Source: Polaromonas sp.
GTDB taxonomy: Bacteria; Pseudomonadota; Gammaproteobacteria; Burkholderiales; Burkholderiaceae
Assembly (NCBI GenBank): GCA_013823505.1
Contig: PNMH01000090.1
Coordinates: 1 to 13,204 of the forward strand
Direction: 5' to 3'
Length of the DNA: 13,204 nucleotides
A model generated the notes under the pieces. That model was given only the letters and a program-made list of their open reading frames with translations. It searched no databases and had not been told where the DNA came from. The position numbers were made by a program, and so were the translations under genes. Numbering within the stretch: the first letter of the stretch is position 1; every line of letters begins with the position of its first letter. Of this stretch, positions 1 through 9,356 are shown piece after piece.

Positions 1-51
1 TCGGGCGGTGGCGGCAATTTTGGTGGCGGTGGCGCCTCGGGCGGCTGGTGA
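1..51 (+). CDS. TPM-domain (YgcG-like) protein, C-terminal tail only (partial)
   Basis: An open frame runs from the window edge to a TGA at 49-51 and encodes a tail made almost entirely of Gly and Ser, ending GGGGASGGW. Such glycine-rich ends are typical of membrane-anchored TPM-domain proteins of the YgcG type, which carry a signal peptide, a periplasmic TPM domain, a membrane helix and a Gly-rich tail. The next gene also encodes a TPM domain, and the two are commonly paired, often after lemA. Only 16 residues are visible, so the family call rests on the tail composition and the neighbour. The TGA overlaps a possible GTG start of the next gene as GTGA, which suggests co-translation. Confidence 0.6.
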   Translation, partial: SGGGGNFGGGGASGGW

Positions 52-53
52 AC

Positions 54-581
54 ATGAACAAGCTGTTGCGCATCTTCAAGCATCGCTGGATGGACCGCTC
101 GGACACCCTGCGCGCTGTGCCGGACGACATGGCCGAGCGCATCGCTCGACGGGTGGCAGCCAGCGAAGGGCGGCACACCGGTGAAGTGCGCCTGTGCGTC
201 GAAGCCTCGCTGCCGCTGAGCTATCTCTGGCGCGTGGGCCCCGAGACACCCTTGCAACACGTGGTTCGCGAACGCGCCCTCACGTGGTTCGGGCGGTTGC
301 GCATCTGGGACACCGAGCACAACAACGGCGTGCTGATTTATGTGCTGCTGGCCGAGCACGCCATCGAGTTCGTGGCCGACCGGGCGCTGTCACGACGGGT
401 GAGTCAGATTGAGTGGCAGGCCATGGTCGACCGGCTCGCGGCGAGGCTGCGATCGGGTGAATTCGAGGACGGGCTCACCCAGGCGCTGGAAGAGGCATCG
501 GCCTTGCTGGTGGCGCAGTTCCCGGCACAAGAAGGTGTCTTGCGCCCCAACGAGTTGCCCGACGCGGTGGTGCGCCGCTAA
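54..581 (+). CDS. TPM-domain protein (second of a pair)
   Basis: A protein of about 175 residues. It has a basic N-terminus (MNKLLRIFKHRW), a helical stretch, and a TPM-type core around residues 88-112 (NNGVLIYVLLAEHAIEFVAD), followed by an amphipathic helix carrying GEFEDGLTQAL. This matches the shorter TPM-domain proteins encoded after a YgcG-like gene in Comamonadaceae. There is no obvious signal peptide or membrane helix, so it may sit at the cytoplasmic face. TPM domains are named after plant thylakoid and bacterial proteins linked to photosystem or membrane-protein upkeep, and the bacterial function is not established. ATG at 54 was chosen. A GTG at 48 is also possible and would overlap the upstream stop. 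No convincing Shine-Dalgarno is seen for either start, so translational coupling is likely. Confidence 0.85.
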   Translation: MNKLLRIFKHRWMDRSDTLRAVPDDMAERIARRVAASEGRHTGEVRLCVEASLPLSYLWRVGPETPLQHVVRERALTWFGRLRIWDTEHNNGVLIYVLLAEHAIEFVADRALSRRVSQIEWQAMVDRLAARLRSGEFEDGLTQALEEASALLVAQFPAQEGVLRPNELPDAVVRR

Positions 582-587
582 AGCGCC

Positions 588-602
588 GGCGGGTCACCCG
601 CC
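588..602. repeat. Short GC-rich hairpin between convergent genes
   Basis: GGCGGGT and ACCCGCC form a perfect inverted repeat around a central C. In RNA it would fold as a five-pair stem with a GTCAC loop. It lies between the stop of the TPM gene (579-581) and the end of the convergent cNMP-binding gene, and overlaps the latter's stop codon. No U-tract follows on either strand, so it is at best a pause or stabilising hairpin rather than a classical terminator. Confidence 0.35.
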
Positions 603-1166
603 CCTGCGTTTCTCCAATGGGCTGCGGGTGTTCATCACCACCTGCAGTTCCTGCTGCAAGGCCTTGTTCATCTGGGCAAAGGTCTTGAGCTTGCGGGTGG
701 TTTCACGAAGGCGGTCGGCCATGCGTTTGGAAATCGCCAGCAGCAAGCGCGAACCCAACCGGGGGTCCTCCTTGAGAAGGCGCATGAGTGCGGTGCGCGA
801 GAGCACCGCGACGGCGATATTGGTGTTGGCCGTGCAGGTGGCCGAACGCGGCGCTCCATCCAGCACGCCCATTTCGCCGATCAGGTGACCGGGGCCCATG
901 ATGTTGACCACCATGCTCTCGTGCAAGCCGGGCAGTTCGTTCTCCACCGCGATGTCACCCTCAAGCACCAGCAGCATGTAGTCGGTCTGCCGGACCTCAC
1001 CCTCCTGGATGATCACGGTGCCGGCCTTGATCAACTTGGGTCGCATGTAGCCCACCACCTTGAGGGCATCTCCCAGCGTCAAGTCGGCCAGTGCCGAGGG
1101 GGTCACCAACAGCCGGGCGGCCACTTCCTCTGGCGCCAGCTCAGGGCTCTCAAATATCGATGACAT
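594..1166 (-). CDS. Stand-alone cyclic nucleotide-binding domain protein
   Basis: 190 residues. Residues about 28-135 form a cNMP-binding (CAP_ED) beta-roll. The phosphate-binding cassette at 97-113 is well kept: G97-E98 and, after a short helix, P106-R107-S108, the same Glu and Arg-Ser that hold the ribose and phosphate in CRP. The N-terminus (1-27) is a short helical cap. The C-terminus (about 137-190) is a charged helix, probably a coiled coil, and has no helix-turn-helix, so this is not a CRP/FNR-type transcription factor. It may act by protein contact or dimerisation on ligand binding; the ligand is unknown. It is separated from the atp operon by a terminator and so needs its own promoter. 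The start ATG at 1166 is preceded by a purine-rich GGCGGAG. It lies downstream of atpC on the same strand. Confidence 0.88.
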   Translation of the reverse strand: MSSIFESPELAPEEVAARLLVTPSALADLTLGDALKVVGYMRPKLIKAGTVIIQEGEVRQTDYMLLVLEGDIAVENELPGLHESMVVNIMGPGHLIGEMGVLDGAPRSATCTANTNIAVAVLSRTALMRLLKEDPRLGSRLLLAISKRMADRLRETTRKLKTFAQMNKALQQELQVVMNTRSPLEKRRGG

Positions 1167-1231
1167 CGTCTCCGCCTTTGTTCACAACCGCATGGTATTC
1201 GGTCAGTTACATCTTGCAGCGGACGAGGGCC
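1167..1231 (-). promoter_or_regulatory. Short upstream region of the cNMP-binding gene; promoter not resolved
   Basis: Only about 65 bases separate the atp terminator U-tract from the start codon at 1166, so any private promoter must be here or overlap the terminator. I see no convincing -35/-10 pair. A small dyad TTGT-GA-ACAA and the purine-rich ribosome site GGCGGAG lie just before the ATG. Read-through from the atp operon is the alternative source of transcription. Confidence 0.25.
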
Positions 1232-1262
1232 AAAAAAAAGACCGGCATGGGGCCGATCTTTT
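1232..1262 (-). terminator. Intrinsic terminator of the atp operon
   Basis: Read on the minus strand, AAAA is followed by GATCGGC, the loop CCCAT, GCCGGTC and then eight T residues. The seven-pair stem has one G-U pair and can be extended by A-U pairs into the flanking A and T runs. It begins about 30 bases after the atpC stop codon. The unbroken T8 in GC-rich DNA makes this a textbook Rho-independent terminator. On the plus strand only four T residues follow the stem, so it should work mainly in the atp direction. Confidence 0.93.
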
Positions 1263-1291
1263 CAGAGAAGAACAGACAGATGTCTGCTGCC

Positions 1292-1708
1292 TCACTTTTT
1301 TTGCCGGTATTTGCGCAGCGCAGCAATCTGGGCAGCCATGACCGCCAACTCAGACGTGGCCTTGGCCAAATCAAGGTCGCTCTTGGCGTTCTTCAGCGCT
1401 TCTTCGGCCACCTTGCGGGCGTCCAGTGCTTTGGCTTCATCGAGGTCCTTGCCGCGGATCGCGGTGTCGGACAGCACGGTGATGTGGTGGGGTTGCACTT
1501 CGAGAATGCCACCCGCCACGAACACGAACTCTTCGCCGCCGTCGGCCTTTTCGATGCGCACGGCACCGGGCTTGATGCGGGTGATCAGCGGAATGTGACC
1601 AGGCAAGATGCCCAGCTCGCCCGCCTCACCCGGCAGGGCCACGAACTTGGCTTCGCCAGAAAAGATGGAAGCTTCGGCGCTCACCACATCGACGCGGATG
1701 GTGCTCAT
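1292..1708 (-). CDS. atpC: F1 ATP synthase subunit epsilon
   Basis: 138 residues, the usual length. It forms the F1 central stalk with gamma and acts as a brake on ATP hydrolysis. The N-terminal beta-sandwich (about 1-85) holds the family signature [18 protein letters not shown] at 26-43. The C-terminal helical hairpin (about 88-138) is the regulatory part that can insert into F1. The start at 1708 has a strong AGGAG five bases upstream. It is the last gene of the operon and is followed by a terminator. The gap before it (1709-1783) is larger than most gaps in the operon and holds a very stable hairpin. Confidence 0.97.
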   Translation of the reverse strand: MSTIRVDVVSAEASIFSGEAKFVALPGEAGELGILPGHIPLITRIKPGAVRIEKADGGEEFVFVAGGILEVQPHHITVLSDTAIRGKDLDEAKALDARKVAEEALKNAKSDLDLAKATSELAVMAAQIAALRKYRQKK

Positions 1709-1743
1709 AGGATCTCCTGTTGAAAACGGCTGTAGAGCAGTCA

Positions 1744-1774
1744 GGCGGGTGCTCGGCCGAAGCCGACACCCACC
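1744..1774 (-). promoter_or_regulatory. Stable cUUCGg-capped hairpin between atpD and atpC
   Basis: On the minus strand GGTGGGTGTCGGC pairs with GCCGAGCACCCGCC across a TTCG loop. This gives 13 pairs (two G-U) and a single bulged A, closed by C-G, i.e. the extra-stable cUUCGg tetraloop. It starts nine bases after the atpD stop. No U-tract follows, so it does not look like a terminator. Likely roles are protecting the 3' end of atpD mRNA or lowering expression of atpC relative to atpD. The structure is read from sequence and the role is inferred. Confidence 0.7.
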
Positions 1775-1783
1775 TCAACGGCT

Positions 1784-4124
<2,341 letters not shown>

Positions 4125-4155
4125 TGTGTTTCCTCTAAGAAGTCAATGGGCCGGA

Positions 4156-5772
4156 TCAGTAGGTGCCGGTTTTCTTGAAGTCGGCAATGGCTGCTGCCAG
4201 TTGGGCTTCGGCGTCTTGGCACTCTTTCTTGAATGCCTTCTTTGCGTCGCTGTCATCTGCCTTGGCAGGCTTGACATCCCACTTCGCGCCGTTCTTTTCC
4301 ATCGTCGCCAACATGGCCGCGTGCTTGTCTTTCAGGAAAGCGTGCATGCCGTTTTCAAACGAGAGCACCTTCTTCACTTCGATGTCGTCCAGGTAGCCCT
4401 TGTTCACGGCGAACAGCGTGGACGCCATCAGGCCGATCGACTGCGGGCTGTACTGGGCCTGCTTCAAGAGCTCGGTCACGCGGGCACCACGGTCGAGCTG
4501 CTTGCGGGTGGCTTCATCCAGATCGGAAGCGAACTGCGCGAACGCAGCCAATTCACGGTACTGGGCCAGGTCGGTACGGATACCGCCGGACAAGCCTTTG
4601 ATCAGATTGGTCTGTGCAGCACCACCGACGCGCGACACCGAGATACCGGCGTTGATGGCGGGGCGGATACCGGCGTTGAACAGGCTGGTTTCCAGGAAGA
4701 TCTGGCCGTCGGTGATCGAGATCACGTTGGTGGGCACAAAAGCAGACACGTCGCCAGCCTGCGTTTCGATGATGGGCAGTGCGGTCAGCGAGCCGGTCTT
4801 GCCCTTGACTTCACCTTTGGTGAAGGCTTCAACGTAGTCTGCGTTCACGCGAGCAGCGCGCTCGAGCAGGCGGCTGTGGAGATAGAACACGTCGCCAGGG
4901 TACGCTTCGCGACCTGGTGGGCGACGCAGCAGCAGCGAAACCTGGCGGTAGGCCACGGCCTGCTTGGACAGGTCGTCGTACACGATCAGGGCGTCCTGGC
5001 CGCGGTCGCGGAAATACTCGCCCATCGTGCAGCCGGAGTAGGCCGACAGATACTGCATGGCAGCGGATTCAGAGGCCGAAGCGGCCACGACGATGGTGTA
5101 TTCCATCGCGCCGGCCTGCTCCAGGGCACGCACCACGTTCTTGATCGACGAGGCCTTCTGGCCGATCGCGACGTAAACGCAGGTCATGTTCTGACCCTTC
5201 TGGTTGATGATCGCGTCGATCGCCACCGCCGTCTTGCCGGTCTGGCGGTCGCCGATGATCAGTTCGCGCTGGCCACGACCGACCGGCACCATCGAGTCGA
5301 TCGACTTCAGGCCGGTCTGCACCGGCTGGTCCACCGATTTGCGGGCGATCACGCCCGGGGCGACCTTCTCGATCACGTCGGTCATCTTGGCGTTGACCGG
5401 GCCCTTGCCATCGATGGGCTGCCCCAGCGCATTGACCACGCGGCCAATCAGCTCGGGGCCGACCGGCACTTCCAGAATGCGGCCCGTGCACTTGACGGTT
5501 TCGCCTTCGGAGATGTGCTCGTACTCACCCAGAATCACGCAACCGACGGAGTCGCGCTCGAGGTTCAGTGCCAGGCCGAAGGAAGGCACGCCGTCCTTGT
5601 TGGCCGGGAATTCCAGCATTTCGCCCTGCATCACGTCGGACAGGCCGTGGACGCGGACGATACCGTCGGTCACCGACACCACGGTGCCCTGGTTGCGCAC
5701 ATCGCTCGATGCGCCCAGGCCCTCGATGCGGGACTTGATCAATTCGGAAATTTCGGCGGGATTGAGTTGCAT
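4156..5772 (-). CDS. atpA: F1 ATP synthase subunit alpha (non-catalytic nucleotide site)
   Basis: 538 residues, against about 513-517 usual for proteobacteria. It forms the hexamer with beta and supplies the arginine finger. P-loop GDRQTGKT lies at 174-181, Walker [10 protein letters not shown] at 261-269, and the arginine finger R381 in [11 protein letters not shown]. The N-terminal segment ([18 protein letters not shown]) binds delta. The extra length sits near the C-terminus: after about residue 492 comes a lysine- and aspartate-rich stretch ([20 protein letters not shown]), before the familiar ending [13 protein letters not shown]. The frame is continuous, so it is an in-frame insertion rather than an error. 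The start has the purine-rich leader AGAAGGAAAGAAAGAG immediately upstream. Confidence 0.98.
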   Translation of the reverse strand: MQLNPAEISELIKSRIEGLGASSDVRNQGTVVSVTDGIVRVHGLSDVMQGEMLEFPANKDGVPSFGLALNLERDSVGCVILGEYEHISEGETVKCTGRILEVPVGPELIGRVVNALGQPIDGKGPVNAKMTDVIEKVAPGVIARKSVDQPVQTGLKSIDSMVPVGRGQRELIIGDRQTGKTAVAIDAIINQKGQNMTCVYVAIGQKASSIKNVVRALEQAGAMEYTIVVAASASESAAMQYLSAYSGCTMGEYFRDRGQDALIVYDDLSKQAVAYRQVSLLLRRPPGREAYPGDVFYLHSRLLERAARVNADYVEAFTKGEVKGKTGSLTALPIIETQAGDVSAFVPTNVISITDGQIFLETSLFNAGIRPAINAGISVSRVGGAAQTNLIKGLSGGIRTDLAQYRELAAFAQFASDLDEATRKQLDRGARVTELLKQAQYSPQSIGLMASTLFAVNKGYLDDIEVKKVLSFENGMHAFLKDKHAAMLATMEKNGAKWDVKPAKADDSDAKKAFKKECQDAEAQLAAAIADFKKTGTY

Positions 5773-5832
5773 GGCTCTTTCTTTCCTTCTTTCGTTAAAT
5801 GGGATGAGGGCTCGCCCGCGCTGAATGCCTTG

Positions 5833-5846
5833 CGGCCTTCAGGCCG
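5833..5846 (-). repeat. Small hairpin spanning the atpH stop codon
   Basis: CGGCC-TGAA-GGCCG on the minus strand gives a five-pair GC stem whose loop contains the TGA stop of atpH. It sits in the 66-base gap before atpA. It could pause ribosomes or stabilise the mRNA, but it is short and may be chance. Confidence 0.3.
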
Positions 5847-6369
5847 TCAGGGCAACTTTCATTTGTTCCAGGCGGGCCTTGATCGAGGTGTCGAGCACCT
5901 CGTCACCCACCACCACGCGCACGCCACCGATCAGATCGGGCTGCAACTGGACCTGCAGATTGAGCTTGCGTCCAAAACGCTTTTCCAGCACGCCCGACAG
6001 GTCGGCCAGCGCAGCGCTGTCCATGTCGAAGGCGCTGTGCACCACGGCGTCGAAGCTGCCCTGCTGGGCGTTCTTCAGCGCGCGGAACTGCGCGGCGATT
6101 TCGGGCAAGGCCTCGATGCGACCGTTGTCGATCACCGTGCGCAGGAAGTTCTGGCCCATCGTCGGCAGTGCGTTCTTGAGCACACCGGTGATGACGCCGA
6201 ACACCTGTTCGGATGAGGACTTGGGCGCATCGGCGAACTGACGCAGCTGCTCGTTGGAAGCAACGGCGGCCAGCTCATCGAGCCAAATGGCGGCGCCGGC
6301 TGCGCCAGCGCCTGCGGACTGGAACAGCGCTTCGGCGTAGGGGCGGGCAATGGTGGCGATTTCGGCCAT
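5839..6369 (-). CDS. atpH: F1 ATP synthase subunit delta (stator connector)
   Basis: 176 residues, the usual length. It links the top of the F1 hexamer to the b-subunit stalk. The N-terminal six-helix domain starts [19 protein letters not shown], with the RPYAEALF signature. The C-terminal part carries [20 protein letters not shown] near 147-166, matching the family's conserved end. The start at 6369 is preceded by AAAGGTAGACC, a fair ribosome site. It lies 53 bases after atpF and 66 before atpA, in the standard order. Confidence 0.97.
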   Translation of the reverse strand: MAEIATIARPYAEALFQSAGAGAAGAAIWLDELAAVASNEQLRQFADAPKSSSEQVFGVITGVLKNALPTMGQNFLRTVIDNGRIEALPEIAAQFRALKNAQQGSFDAVVHSAFDMDSAALADLSGVLEKRFGRKLNLQVQLQPDLIGGVRVVVGDEVLDTSIKARLEQMKVALTA

Positions 6370-6422
6370 GGTCTACCTTTGGATGCCTGCAGGTATCGGA
6401 TGAAACGTGGTCGGTGCGAGGA

Positions 6423-6893
6423 TCAGAGTTCGGTCTTCAGGCGACCCAGCAACTCGGCGTGAACACCGGCGTTGACTTCGCGCCTGAGGATCTGCTCGGC
6501 CCCCTTGACGGCCAGCGCGGCCACCTCTTCGCGCAGCGCTTCACGGGCCTTGACGACCTGCTGTTCGGCTTCTTGCCGGGCGGTGGCCACGATCTTGGCG
6601 GCCTCGTCCGTGGCGCGGGCTTTCGCCTCTTCGATCACGGTCTGGGCACGGCGCTCGGCATCGGCCAGACGGGTGGCGGCTTCGTTGCGCGACTGGCTCA
6701 ACTCGGCTTCCACGCGCTTGTTGGCCACGGCCAATTCGGACTTGGCCTTCTCGGCCGACGCCAGTCCTTCGGAAATCTTCAACGCACGCTCATCGAGCGC
6801 CTTGGCGATCGGGGGCCACACGAATTTCATCGTGAACCACACCAGGATCGCAAAGACGACGGCCTGCGCAAAGAGGGTTGCATTGATGTTCAT
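6423..6893 (-). CDS. atpF: Fo ATP synthase subunit b (peripheral stalk)
   Basis: 156 residues. There is one N-terminal membrane helix (about 5-26, [20 protein letters not shown]) with the conserved WPPI just after it. A long Ala/Glu/Lys/Arg-rich coiled coil then runs to the end, typical of the b dimer that holds F1 against rotation. It ends [14 protein letters not shown] lies seven bases before ATG 6893. The start also overlaps, as ATGA, the stop of a 21-codon ORF in the atpE-atpF gap, so its translation could be coupled to that ORF. Confidence 0.97.
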   Translation of the reverse strand: MNINATLFAQAVVFAILVWFTMKFVWPPIAKALDERALKISEGLASAEKAKSELAVANKRVEAELSQSRNEAATRLADAERRAQTVIEEAKARATDEAAKIVATARQEAEQQVVKAREALREEVAALAVKGAEQILRREVNAGVHAELLGRLKTEL

Positions 6894-6955
6894 CGCAACG
6901 CCTTTCTGTGTGTTGACAAGAGGGGTGATGCACTCGCTGCCGCGTAGCGCCGCAT
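6890..6955 (-). CDS. Possible 21-codon leader ORF overlapping the atpF start
   Basis: On the minus strand an ATG at 6955 opens a 21-codon frame (beginning MRRYAAAS, ending HRKALR). Its TGA shares ATGA with the atpF start codon. A strong Shine-Dalgarno AGGGAG lies five bases before its ATG. A small stem CTGGT-TCATG-ACCAG touches that Shine-Dalgarno. The peptide is basic and resembles nothing I recognise. If translated, it would deliver ribosomes straight to atpF. The ORF is too short to be supported statistically from one sequence, so it remains a candidate. Confidence 0.4.
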   Translation of the reverse strand: MRRYAAASASPLLSTHRKALR

Positions 6956-6995
6956 CGGGACTCCCTGGTCATGAACCAGCATGAATCCCCATCCG

Positions 6996-7018
6996 GTCGC
7001 TGCGCAAAGCAGCAAACC
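6996..7018 (-). repeat. Hairpin just after the atpE stop
   Basis: GCTGC-TTTGC-GCAGC (6999-7013 on the minus strand) forms a five-pair stem, flanked by GGT and ACC, which can add three pairs beyond a small internal loop. It begins a few bases after the atpE TAA. No T-run follows, so it is not a terminator. A stabilising or processing hairpin at the end of the highly expressed c-subunit message is plausible. Confidence 0.4.
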
Positions 7019-7021
7019 CGA

Positions 7022-7345
<324 letters not shown>

Positions 7346-8215
7346 CTAGTGAGCGTCATGCGCTTGACCCAGGTAGATCAGGGTCAGCATCATGAAAATG
7401 AACGCCTGCAAGGTGATGATCAGGATGTGGAACAGGGTCCACACCGTGCCTGCGATCAGGTGTCCGACGAAGAAGAGCCCACCAGACAGCGAGAGAGCGG
7501 CGTAACCACCCAGCAGCGCGATCAGCATGAACACCAGTTCACCCGCGAACATGTTGCCAAACAACCGCATGCCGTGCGAAACCGTCTTCGCCACGAACTC
7601 GATCATTTGCATCAGGAAGTTGGTCACGCCCAGCAGCAGTGCCCAAACAGGATTTCTGGAAGTGCCAAAAGGAGCGGTCACGAGCTCGTGCGTCCAGCCC
7701 CCCAGGCCTTTGATCTTGATGTTGTAGAACAGGCACATCAGCAGCACCGACACCGACAACCCCAGTGTGGTGGACAGGTCGGCGGTGGGCACGACGCGCA
7801 GGTAATCGGGGAAACCCATGGCCGGACCGACGCTGCTCCAGATATGGGGAAACAGGTCCACGGGAATCATGTCCATGAAATTCATCATGAAGATCCAGAC
7901 AAAGACCGTGAGCGCCATGGGAGCGATCAGCTTGCGACTCTGCGCGTTGTGAATCACCGCCTTGGCCTGGCTGTCGACCAGCTCGACCAGCATTTCGACC
8001 GCCGCCTGAAAACGACCCGGCACACCGGCATGGGCTTTGCGCGCAGCCAGCCACAGCACCCAGCAGACCAGAGCCCCCAGCAGCGAACTCACCACCACGG
8101 AATCGATGTTGATGACAGAGAAGTCGACAATCGACTTTTGCTTCTCGTTGGTCAGGTGGACCAGGTGGTGGCGAATGTACTCACCAGGGGTGGGACCGAT
8201 ACCTTCTGCAGCCAT
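7346..8215 (-). CDS. atpB: Fo ATP synthase subunit a (proton channel)
   Basis: 289 residues from ATG 8215 (MAAEGIGPTPGEYIRHH), a polytopic membrane protein with about five or six helices. The essential arginine is R217 in HGMRLFGNMFAGE. The Glu that follows (E226) and the final-helix pair in FHILIITLQAF (H263, Q270) match the half-channel residues E219, H245 and Q252 of E. coli. ATG 8215 was preferred over an in-frame TTG at 8230, because family members start close to MAAE. No clear Shine-Dalgarno precedes it; the start lies 15 bases after the atpI stop, so coupling to atpI is likely. It ends LIYLGQAHDAH, 78 bases before atpE. Confidence 0.96.
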   Translation of the reverse strand: MAAEGIGPTPGEYIRHHLVHLTNEKQKSIVDFSVINIDSVVVSSLLGALVCWVLWLAARKAHAGVPGRFQAAVEMLVELVDSQAKAVIHNAQSRKLIAPMALTVFVWIFMMNFMDMIPVDLFPHIWSSVGPAMGFPDYLRVVPTADLSTTLGLSVSVLLMCLFYNIKIKGLGGWTHELVTAPFGTSRNPVWALLLGVTNFLMQMIEFVAKTVSHGMRLFGNMFAGELVFMLIALLGGYAALSLSGGLFFVGHLIAGTVWTLFHILIITLQAFIFMMLTLIYLGQAHDAH

Positions 8216-8230
8216 GTTCGTTCGCGCCAA

Positions 8231-8788
8231 TCAACCGTTTACGTTTGAACGCCTGCTCCGGATCCAGAATCCGAACCAGTACACCTTGAGAGTCAACACC
8301 AGACCAGCCAACAGGCCGAGCCAACTGAGTTCGGGGACGATTGTTGGCGCCAGCCACAACATGGCGACCGCCAGCAAAATCTTGACCCCCTCCCACAACA
8401 GAAAACCAGCAAATGCGGCCTGCGCCACACCCGCCATCAGCCGGGACACGGCGCTGGAAGTCAGGCCGTAAGCCATCAGGGCCGACGGAACCACCACCAC
8501 AGCCGCGCCATACAGGACCGACCAACCCACCGAAGCACGCTGCGTCAGCAGCCACCCCAGCAAACCGGACGCCAGCCCCACCAGCAACTGCACCCCCACC
8601 AGCCGCCAGACGGACATTTCCGGCTGGCGCACCCGCCATTGCCGCGCCTCTTCGCGCGTCAACGGCTTGAATTCGGGTTCTTGCAACCCATCTTCATCCC
8701 ATCCTTCTTGCGTCGGCCCTGCCTGCGCCCCCGCCTGGGCCATTGACTGCGCCCTTGACTGCGCGACCGACATGTCGAGTTGCGGCAT
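8231..8788 (-). CDS. atpI: ATP synthase accessory protein AtpI
   Basis: About 185 residues from ATG 8788. A hydrophilic N-terminus (about 1-57), rich in Gln/Ala repeats and then acidic (EGWDEDGLQEPEFKPLTREEA), precedes four predicted membrane helices (about 60-180). The protein ends basic (RSRRSNVNG). This fits subunit I, reported to help c-ring assembly. The family is poorly conserved, and the call rests on topology plus position as first gene of the operon. The start is uncertain: GTG 8797 and a later ATG at about 8773 are in frame, and none has a good Shine-Dalgarno. Within the coding DNA, TTGACTGCGC occurs twice, 12 bases apart on the plus strand, underlying the AQS repeat. Confidence 0.9.
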   Translation of the reverse strand: MPQLDMSVAQSRAQSMAQAGAQAGPTQEGWDEDGLQEPEFKPLTREEARQWRVRQPEMSVWRLVGVQLLVGLASGLLGWLLTQRASVGWSVLYGAAVVVVPSALMAYGLTSSAVSRLMAGVAQAAFAGFLLWEGVKILLAVAMLWLAPTIVPELSWLGLLAGLVLTLKVYWFGFWIRSRRSNVNG

Positions 8789-8830
8789 TTTGCGCACGAA
8801 AAGTTACCAGCGGGTTACAGATGAGTATGA

Positions 8831-8840
8831 CTTTGCAAAG
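8831..8840. promoter_or_regulatory. Perfect palindrome at the predicted atp transcription start
   Basis: CTTTGCAAAG is a perfect 10-base palindrome that begins about seven bases after the -10 box of the atp promoter, i.e. at about +1 to +10. Its position would suit an operator or an initially transcribed pause element. A 10-base palindrome can occur by chance, so the role is only suggested by placement. Confidence 0.3.
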
Positions 8841-8846
8841 CCGCTC

Positions 8847-8876
8847 ATTATACGTAGAAACCCCAGCAACCCGCAA
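8847..8876 (-). promoter_or_regulatory. Sigma70-type promoter of the atp operon
   Basis: On the minus strand a perfect -10 TATAAT (8852-8847) lies 18 bases after TTGCGG (8876-8871), which keeps the TTG of the -35 consensus. Transcription would begin near 8840, giving a leader of about 50 bases before atpI. In DNA this GC-rich a perfect TATAAT at the expected site is strong evidence. Confidence 0.8.
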
Positions 8877-8920
8877 CACCTACTTCGGCGCGCATCGCCG
8901 CGCGGGAGGCGGCCACGGCC

Positions 8921-9040
8921 GATAATCAAACACTTGCCCGGTCTCTTCGGGCGCCGCGAGCACCCCCAAGCACGGTGACCGATTCGCTCGTGCCGCCCGG
9001 ATTCCCGGGCCGACACCCCCACCGCCGGTTGACCGGCCAG
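8921..9040 (+). promoter_or_regulatory. Weak promoter and structured leader before DUF493-lipB-lipA
   Basis: A -10-like GATAAT at 8921-8926 has no recognisable -35. The roughly 140 bases between it and the DUF493 start fold readily. GCCCG-7-CGGGC lies at 8936-8952, a perfect six-pair GCCCGG-ATTC-CCGGGC at 8995-9010, and the perfect dyad GCCGGT-TG-ACCGGC at 9024-9037, about 20 bases before the Shine-Dalgarno. None has a U-tract. This could be a regulatory leader or simply GC-rich spacer. Confidence 0.35.
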
Positions 9041-9070
9041 CGTCGGCCCTGCCGCTTTGAGGAACGCCCC

Positions 9071-9355
9071 ATGGACATGCCCCGCGAAATTCCGCCCGAG
9101 CCATCGCTGATCGAATACCCCTGTCATTTCCCGATCAAGGTGATGGGGGCGAATGTGGACGGCTATGTGGCCGCCATGACGCATGTCGCCCGGGCGTTCG
9201 ATCCCGGCTTCGACGCTTCGACCATCGAGCAGCGCCCGAGCAAGGCCGGCAATTACCTGGGCCTCACGCTGTCGGTGCATGTGAGCAGCCGCGAGCAGCT
9301 CGACGAGCTCTACCGCACCTTGACCACACACCCCATGGTCAAGATCGTTCTCTAA
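9071..9355 (+). CDS. DUF493 (YbeD-like) protein
   Basis: 94 residues, close to E. coli YbeD (87). DUF493 proteins are small ACT-like alpha/beta folds of unproven role, very often next to lipB. Visible family traits are the opening [15 protein letters not shown], the central [19 protein letters not shown] and the end [10 protein letters not shown]. The start ATG 9071 is preceded by GAGGAA six bases upstream. An upstream in-frame GTG at 8975 would add 32 residues unlike the family and was not chosen. The stop is one base before lipB, so the two are tightly coupled. A link to lipoate synthesis is inferred from neighbourhood only. Confidence 0.93.
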   Translation: MDMPREIPPEPSLIEYPCHFPIKVMGANVDGYVAAMTHVARAFDPGFDASTIEQRPSKAGNYLGLTLSVHVSSREQLDELYRTLTTHPMVKIVL

Positions 9356-9356
9356 C

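Noticed and set aside
1273..1286. CAGACA-GA-TGTCTG inverted repeat just after atpC
   Set aside because: The stem is only six pairs with a two-base gap and no U-tract. The true terminator follows immediately, so I gave it no separate role.
8216..8230. TTG start for atpB directly abutting the atpI stop
   Set aside because: TTG is rare, and subunit a homologues start near MAAE, so ATG 8215 is better supported.
8743..8764. Tandem 12-base repeat (TTGACTGCGC twice)
   Set aside because: It lies within the atpI coding sequence and simply encodes the repeated Ala-Gln-Ser stretch. It also resembles a -35 box, but no -10 follows.
8975..9070. Upstream GTG start for the DUF493 protein
   Set aside because: The added residues do not look like the family and include the hairpin region. 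ATG 9071 has a clear GAGGAA at the right spacing.
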